Positions 59,795-64,000 of a DNA stretch of 64,000 nucleotides are shown piece after piece. Made by a program: the position numbers and the translations under genes. The notes under the pieces were generated by a model, which was not told where the DNA came from, ran no database searches, and was given only the letters and a program-made list of their open reading frames with translations. This DNA is from Diaphorobacter caeni. Its GTDB lineage: Bacteria > Pseudomonadota > Gammaproteobacteria > Burkholderiales > Burkholderiaceae_C. The stretch spans positions 88,618-152,617 of the forward strand of contig NZ_JADKYZ010000012.1 of the NCBI RefSeq assembly GCF_015354245.1, read 5' to 3'. The number at the start of each line of letters is the position of its first letter. Position 1 is the stretch's first letter.

Positions 59795-61639
59795 ATGCCA
59801 ACCGTTGATATCAAAGTTCCCGACATTGGCGATTTCGCAGACGTTGGCGTTATCGAGTTGCTTGTCGCGCCAGGCGACAAGGTCGAAGTGGATCAGTCTT
59901 TGCTCACCGTTGAGTCTGACAAGGCTTCGATGGAAATCCCGTCGAGTCACGCAGGTGTGGTCAAGGAACTCAAGGTCAAGATCGGCGACCGTGTGTCCGA
60001 AGGCTCGGTGATCGTGAGCATGGAAGTGGGCGCAGATTCCACATCGCTGGCAGCTCCCAAGGGTGACAACGTGGCTGCGCCTGCGCCTGTGGCGGCACCA
60101 ACTGCCGCACCCGCTGCAGCCACTCCAGCACCTGTCGCCAGCAACTTCGGCGGCACGGTCGACATGGACTGCGACGTGGTCGTTCTTGGCGGCGGCCCTG
60201 GTGGTTATTCCGCAGCGTTCCGCGCAGCCGATCTGGGCCTGAAGGTCATCGTGGTCGAACGCTACAAGACGCTCGGCGGCGTGTGCCTGAACGTGGGTTG
60301 CATCCCATCCAAGGCGCTGCTGCACGTGGCTGCGGTGATGGATGAGGTCAAGCACCTTGAAGTCGCGGGCATCAAGTTCGCAGCGCCCGAGGTCAACATC
60401 GACCAACTGCGTGGCCACAAGGAAAAGGTGATCGGTAAGCTCACCGGCGGTCTCGGCCAAATGGCGAAGATGCGCAAGGTCACCATCGTGCGTGGCTACG
60501 GCAACTTCGTCAGCGCCAACCACATCGAAGTGGAAGAAACCACGGGCGATGCGCAGGACAAGACCGGCACCAAGAAGGTCATTCAGTTCAAGAACGCCAT
60601 CATCGCCGCGGGCTCGCAAGCCGTGCATCTGCCGTTCATGCCCAAGGATGAACGCGTGGTCGATTCGACCGGCGCGCTCGATCTGAAGAGCGTGCCCAAG
60701 CGCATGCTGATTCTGGGTGGCGGCATCATCGGCCTCGAAATGGGCACGGTGTATTCCACGCTCGGCGCGCGCCTGGATGTGGTTGAACTGATGGACGGCC
60801 TGATGCAGGGCGCTGATCGCGATCTGGTGAAGGTCTGGCAGAAGATGAACGCACCGCGCTTTGACAACATCATGGTCAACACCAAGACCGTGGCTGCCGA
60901 AGCAACGCCCGAAGGCATCAAGGTGTCGTTCGAGCCAGCGAAGGAGGGCGCTACCGTCCCCGCGCCGCAGACCTACGATCTGGTGCTTCAAGCCGTGGGC
61001 CGCACGCCGAATGGCAAGAAGATCGGCGCAGAAAAAGCAGGCGTTTCGGTGACGGATCGCGGCTTCATCAACGTCGATATCCAGATGCGCACCAACGTGC
61101 CCAACATCTTCGCGATTGGCGACATCGTGGGTCAGCCGATGCTCGCGCACAAGGCCGTGCACGAAGCGCATGTGGCCGCCGAAGTCATCGCTGGTGAATT
61201 GCAAGGCAACAAGGAACTGGCATCCAGCGCCTTCAACGCCCGCGTGATTCCAAGCGTGGCCTACACAGATCCCGAAGTGGCATGGGTCGGCCTCACCGAA
61301 GACCAGGCGAAGGCCCAGGGCATCAAGGTCAAGAAGGGCATGTTCCCTTGGGCCGCCTCAGGCCGCGCGATTGCCAATGGCCGTGACGAAGGCTTTACCA
61401 AGCTGCTGTTTGACGATTCACCCGAGGCGCACGGCCACGGTCGCATTCTGGGCGGTGGCATCGTCGGCACACACGCTGGCGACATGATTGGTGAGATTGC
61501 TCTGGCGATTGAAATGGGCGCTGACACCGTCGATATCGGCAAGACCATTCATCCACACCCCACGCTGGGCGAATCCATCGGCATGGCTGCGGAAGTCGCG
61601 CATGGTTCCTGCACCGACGTGCCACCTACGCGCAAGTAA
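59795..61639 (+). CDS. lpdA: Dihydrolipoyl dehydrogenase with N-terminal lipoyl domain
   Basis: Predicted 614-residue E3. A lipoyl domain (residues 2-76, lipoyl lysine in ESDKASMEIPS) and an Ala/Pro linker precede the flavin disulfide reductase: FAD loop VVLGGGPGGYSAAFRAA, redox-active disulfide GGVCLNVGCIPSK, NAD loop ILGGGIIGLEMGTVYSTLG, and the C-terminal HPHPTLGES with the active-site histidine. The fused lipoyl domain is normal in many beta-proteobacteria. It reoxidises the E2 dihydrolipoyl groups with NAD. The start follows CAGGAGA. Confidence 0.96.
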   Translation: MPTVDIKVPDIGDFADVGVIELLVAPGDKVEVDQSLLTVESDKASMEIPSSHAGVVKELKVKIGDRVSEGSVIVSMEVGADSTSLAAPKGDNVAAPAPVAAPTAAPAAATPAPVASNFGGTVDMDCDVVVLGGGPGGYSAAFRAADLGLKVIVVERYKTLGGVCLNVGCIPSKALLHVAAVMDEVKHLEVAGIKFAAPEVNIDQLRGHKEKVIGKLTGGLGQMAKMRKVTIVRGYGNFVSANHIEVEETTGDAQDKTGTKKVIQFKNAIIAAGSQAVHLPFMPKDERVVDSTGALDLKSVPKRMLILGGGIIGLEMGTVYSTLGARLDVVELMDGLMQGADRDLVKVWQKMNAPRFDNIMVNTKTVAAEATPEGIKVSFEPAKEGATVPAPQTYDLVLQAVGRTPNGKKIGAEKAGVSVTDRGFINVDIQMRTNVPNIFAIGDIVGQPMLAHKAVHEAHVAAEVIAGELQGNKELASSAFNARVIPSVAYTDPEVAWVGLTEDQAKAQGIKVKKGMFPWAASGRAIANGRDEGFTKLLFDDSPEAHGHGRILGGGIVGTHAGDMIGEIALAIEMGADTVDIGKTIHPHPTLGESIGMAAEVAHGSCTDVPPTRK

Positions 61640-61661
61640 GGCTTGTGCCTTGCCTTAAGAG

Positions 61662-61690
61662 AAAAGCAGCTTCGGCTGCCTTTCTTGTTT
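61662..61690 (+). terminator. Terminator after lpdA
   Basis: AAAGCAGC-TTCG-GCTGCCTTT, then CTTGTTTTGG. A short stable stem with a UUCG tetraloop, 22 bases after the lpdA stop, with a modest T-rich run. Confidence 0.7.
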
Positions 61691-61784
61691 TGGAGCCTTC
61701 GCGGGTCGGGTCATTTCATCGGATCCAATGGCCCCGCCAAGGCGCCCATGCACAGTTGGCGTCCCATCTTGAGTGAAATAGGGT

Positions 61785-62975
61785 TTACCAACCATTTCCC
61801 TTGGATCCGCCCTCAATTCTGGCTCGCAAATCTTTGACCACTTTCTGTGCGTCAGCAGCGACTATTGCCGCATCGGCGGCTGCTTTGGCGGCCTCGGAGT
61901 GAGCTTTCTTCAACTCGGCCAGTTTCGCTGCGTCGGCCTCCTTCGTTGCGTCAGTGTCCTTCGTTGCGTCAGTGTCCTTCGTTGCGTCAGTGTCCTTCGT
62001 TGCGTCAGTGACTGCTTTCGCCGCTTCTGTTTCGGTATTTTGCGCAGCTTTTAGCATTGCGTCGGCATGAGTCGACTCGAGGTTGGCTGACGCATACGCG
62101 AAGTTCCCTTCGGCAAAATGCAAGACGCGAGTTTTTTCGTGGACGACTGTATTGAAAGTGGATCCATTGGCCACCGTTTCCAGAATTCCCATCATGTCAT
62201 TGCAACCAAATTTGCCGACGGCTGCTTCCAGATTTTTGCGTAACTCGGCTTTCTGCTGGTTAAACGTCGCGGAGCTGTCGACGCTGTTATGGATTTGTTC
62301 AAGTATGTCGATGGCACTTTTTCTGGCGAGCTCTTGGGAAGCGCCTGATATTTCGGTTGCTTGAGGCGACTCTCTTCGGGATGCCAGGTGGTGTGGGCGA
62401 GTGGCAGGAGGGCGTGGCGACGAACGGAGTGAGGCTCGATACTCCTCTCTTGATTCAGCATTGGGTGGCGTGACGTTGCGTCCCCGCGGCGGCGCCAGGG
62501 AAGGATCTGCCGGCGTCAAGCGAGCGCGAGATGAGTCATACGTGCGGGCACGTGTGAGCGACGAATCCGGAGGCGTCAGACGAGCAACTGATGGCTCATA
62601 GGATGGTGTCCTTGTGGAGCCGCCGGTTTGCGGATTCACAAAAGCACGGGCGGCTTCGGCCATCAGCACGTTCATGACTTGAATCTCTCGAGAGGTCAGC
62701 GGGCTCGACCCCTCGAAGTCAGGGTTGAACGCGAGTATCTCGTCTGTCAATGCAGCGACTCCATACTGATCGGTCAAAGCCTGCTTGAACGCCAACCGTG
62801 TTTCATGATGAGTATTGCTCATCCAACTGAAGGTCTTTTTGAAGAAACTCTCTGCCTTGACTTCGGTCCCCTTCGAGTTCACTCGGATGTTGTCATCCAG
62901 TCCGGTTCTGGAGGATGCGCTCAGAAATGCTTCCAGATTGGGGCAGGTGCCGGAGTTCTGTACTGGTGGGGTCAT
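61785..62975 (-). CDS. Repeat-containing protein, putative type III secretion effector
   Basis: Predicted 396-residue protein with no family I recognise. Polar, signal-peptide-free N-terminus (MTPPVQNSGTCPNLEAFLSA), then a disordered middle with two imperfect copies of a roughly 20-residue arginine/proline/serine unit (SVARLTPPDSSLTRAR; SRARLTPADPSLAPPR, about residues 125-170). A helical part follows, then a C-terminal region with four DATKDT-type hexapeptides and a long Ala/Lys/Glu helix. Divergently transcribed from a CesT-like chaperone 161 bases away, the classic effector-chaperone layout, though effectors and chaperones are usually in one direction. GGAGACATC precedes the ATG at 62975. 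No secretion genes are in the window. Confidence 0.6.
   Translation of the reverse strand: MTPPVQNSGTCPNLEAFLSASSRTGLDDNIRVNSKGTEVKAESFFKKTFSWMSNTHHETRLAFKQALTDQYGVAALTDEILAFNPDFEGSSPLTSREIQVMNVLMAEAARAFVNPQTGGSTRTPSYEPSVARLTPPDSSLTRARTYDSSRARLTPADPSLAPPRGRNVTPPNAESREEYRASLRSSPRPPATRPHHLASRRESPQATEISGASQELARKSAIDILEQIHNSVDSSATFNQQKAELRKNLEAAVGKFGCNDMMGILETVANGSTFNTVVHEKTRVLHFAEGNFAYASANLESTHADAMLKAAQNTETEAAKAVTDATKDTDATKDTDATKDTDATKEADAAKLAELKKAHSEAAKAAADAAIVAADAQKVVKDLRARIEGGSKGNGW
61939..62010. repeat. Four perfect 18-bp tandem repeats within the putative effector gene
   Basis: The unit TCCTTCGTTGCGTCAGTG occurs four times without a mismatch, encoding the hexapeptide DATKDT (complementary strand), the last unit altered to DATKEA at its protein border. 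Perfect repeats in a coding region suggest recent expansion and possible copy-number variation between strains. Confidence 0.92.
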
Positions 62976-63136
62976 GGATGATGTCTCCAGAATGAATGTG
63001 CTTGGTGAGTAACGGTCAGTGCGGCACCAGTTCCATGGAACGATTGAAGGCGGGATGTTACTTACGCTCAGATAGGCCAGACCGTGCAGTGGCCAGATTG
63101 CGCAAAAAGGTTCTTCCAGCGAAGGAGTAAAAGACG

Positions 63137-63598
63137 ATGCCAACGCAAACTCTCATCAGTCAGGTGCTGTTCGATTTCGGCAGAGCACTTGGATTGGACG
63201 GGTTGATGCTCGATGACGACGATCATTGTTGCCTCAAGTTCGACGAACTGGAGGTGCACATCCAGGCGACTCAGGAAAACGCGCAAGTCATGCTTTACAG
63301 CACACTTGCGGTTACATCCGAGCCCACCCCCGCCGTGATGCGCCGTTTGCTCGCCGCCAATTACGGGATGCTCGGAACCATGGGGAATACGGTGGGTGTT
63401 CACCCTGAAACGGGGGAGGTGCTTTTGTCTCGCCGTTTCAGCAGCATCGGTCTAGAGGTATTGGACTTTGAGGCGCTTTTGCAAGGCTTTCTTGAAACGG
63501 CTGACACGGTCCAGACGTTTTGGGCTTCCGCTCAAGACACGCCGACGTCTGTGGAGCCGGATCTGCAAGTGCCCATGCACACGATGATCCGCGCGTAA
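63137..63598 (+). CDS. CesT/SctY-type secretion chaperone (class I T3SS chaperone-like)
   Basis: Predicted 153-residue acidic protein with the CesT/SycE fold pattern. A first helix (QVLFDFGRALGLDGLMLDDD) leads to strands (CCLKFDELEVHIQATQE, VMLYSTLAVTSEP), a helix with AVMRRLLAANYG, strands ending GEVLLSRRF, and a long C-terminal helix LDFEALLQGFLETADTVQTF. Class I chaperones bind an effector N-terminus as dimers. The probable partner is the protein encoded divergently at 61785-62975. Family call is from pattern recognition, not a profile search. Confidence 0.68.
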   Translation: MPTQTLISQVLFDFGRALGLDGLMLDDDDHCCLKFDELEVHIQATQENAQVMLYSTLAVTSEPTPAVMRRLLAANYGMLGTMGNTVGVHPETGEVLLSRRFSSIGLEVLDFEALLQGFLETADTVQTFWASAQDTPTSVEPDLQVPMHTMIRA

Positions 63599-63883
63599 GC
63601 TCTGGATCTTCAGGCTTCCACGAAGCGATGTCTTCAACCACATGGAGATTTTCTACGACCTCATCCGCAGACAGAAGCTCACAAATGGTGCAGTTCAAAC
63701 TCGTGGTTGAAAAGTTTCGAGAAAAAGATCGAAATAAGTTTGGAGGGTTGATCGTTCTGCTGTTTTGGGTTAATTAGTTAGATACGATGTATCTTTTCAC
63801 GTCGCAGTGCATATGAGCGCACCGTGCGAAAAGATGCGAAGTGTAAGTTTAGTTCTGCTATTTCAATTCATCTTTTAGAGCGG
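63599..63883. other. Low-GC interval without a supported gene
   Basis: 285 bases between the chaperone and the insertion sequence. It is AT-richer than the rest of the window. Short frames on both strands look random. An imperfect inverted repeat (CTTTTCACG near 63791 and CGTGCGAAAAG near 63817) is present. Nothing else seen. Confidence 0.5.
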
Positions 63884-64000
63884 CTAACACAACCGATCAA
63901 CAAACCTCGCGCAGATAATCGCTGCAGCTAGTTTCAGTAGCGCTTCATGAGTCTGAAGGCGTCGCTCGAACCGGATGCGCAGCTTGCCAAAGCCTGCAAA
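63884..64000 (-). CDS. IS5-family-like transposase, C-terminal fragment cut by the window edge
   Basis: Minus-strand frame open from base 64000 to a TAG at 63884-63886 (38 codons). It reads GKLRIRFERRLQTHEALLKL followed by AAAIICARFVDRLC, the C-terminal end of an IS5-type DDE transposase. The outer end of the element is probably a few bases beyond, near GAGCGGCTAACAC (63878-63890). The rest lies outside the window. Confidence 0.8.
   Translation of the reverse strand, partial: FAGFGKLRIRFERRLQTHEALLKLAAAIICARFVDRLC

Noticed and set aside
61939..62010. Regular short repeats considered as a CRISPR array
   Set aside because: The four units are directly adjacent with no spacers, and they lie in frame inside a coding sequence.
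63438..63777. Short frames on both strands after the chaperone
   Set aside because: They overlap the chaperone end or the AT-rich gap and have no features of a protein family.

Overview
The window is about 64 kb of high-GC beta-proteobacterial chromosome. Everything recognisable points to a Comamonas testosteroni-like member of the Comamonadaceae: Bug-type solute binding, a lipoyl-domain-bearing Lpd, and a steroid C/D-ring cluster laid out like the tesB-to-tesR region described for C. testosteroni. The species call is inference from gene content and order.

Layout. 1-5.4 kb: end of a Bug/TctC binding protein, a CaiB-type CoA-transferase, an enoyl-CoA hydratase, a TauE/SafE exporter, a YdcF-type membrane protein, a VOC protein and a hotdog thioesterase, closed by a terminator. 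5.7-8.6 kb: bioB, then a minus-strand group (DUF883-type protein, glycine-zipper protein, second TauE/SafE). 8,770-16,904: a complete Tn21-subgroup Tn3-family transposon of 8,135 bp with 38-bp inverted repeats (35/38 matching) and a perfect 5-bp target duplication TTCCG. It carries merR-merT-merP plus a GDCCVxC protein but no merA, tnpR-tnpA, and a SulP transporter / universal stress protein / DksA-like operon.

17.1-35.9 kb: the steroid cluster, all on the plus strand. It holds an extradiol dioxygenase (TesB-like), IpdA/IpdB, an enoyl-CoA hydratase, IpdC, an EchA20-like hydrolase, two heteromeric acyl-CoA dehydrogenase pairs, two thiolases, a Tat-exported amidase, two SDRs (one IpdF-like), a MaoC hydratase and, last, a LuxR-family regulator (TesR/TeiR-like) followed by a strong terminator. 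Together these cover meta-cleavage of ring A and opening and beta-oxidation of rings C and D. 36.2-46.8 kb: panD, a GMC oxidoreductase/MFS/EthD trio, a KshA-like Rieske oxygenase with SDR and MFS, an aldehyde dehydrogenase and a 7-alpha-hydroxysteroid-dehydrogenase-like SDR, which suggests bile acids among the substrates.

46.9-61.6 kb: housekeeping genes: a DUF4124/glutaredoxin-like periplasmic protein, oligopeptidase A, folD, a FixJ-type two-component system, and divergently the pyruvate dehydrogenase operon aceE-aceF-(unknown gene)-lpd. 61.8-63.6 kb: a low-complexity, repeat-bearing protein divergent from a CesT-like type III secretion chaperone, a probable effector/chaperone pair. The right edge cuts into an IS5-like transposase.

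The most interesting unexplained structures are a roughly 190-bp dispersed intergenic repeat (three copies, two of them with compensatory arm changes in a long hairpin), the putative effector/chaperone pair, the unknown gene inside the pyruvate dehydrogenase operon, the merA-less mer module, and the amidase inside the steroid cluster. No tRNA, rRNA or CRISPR was seen.
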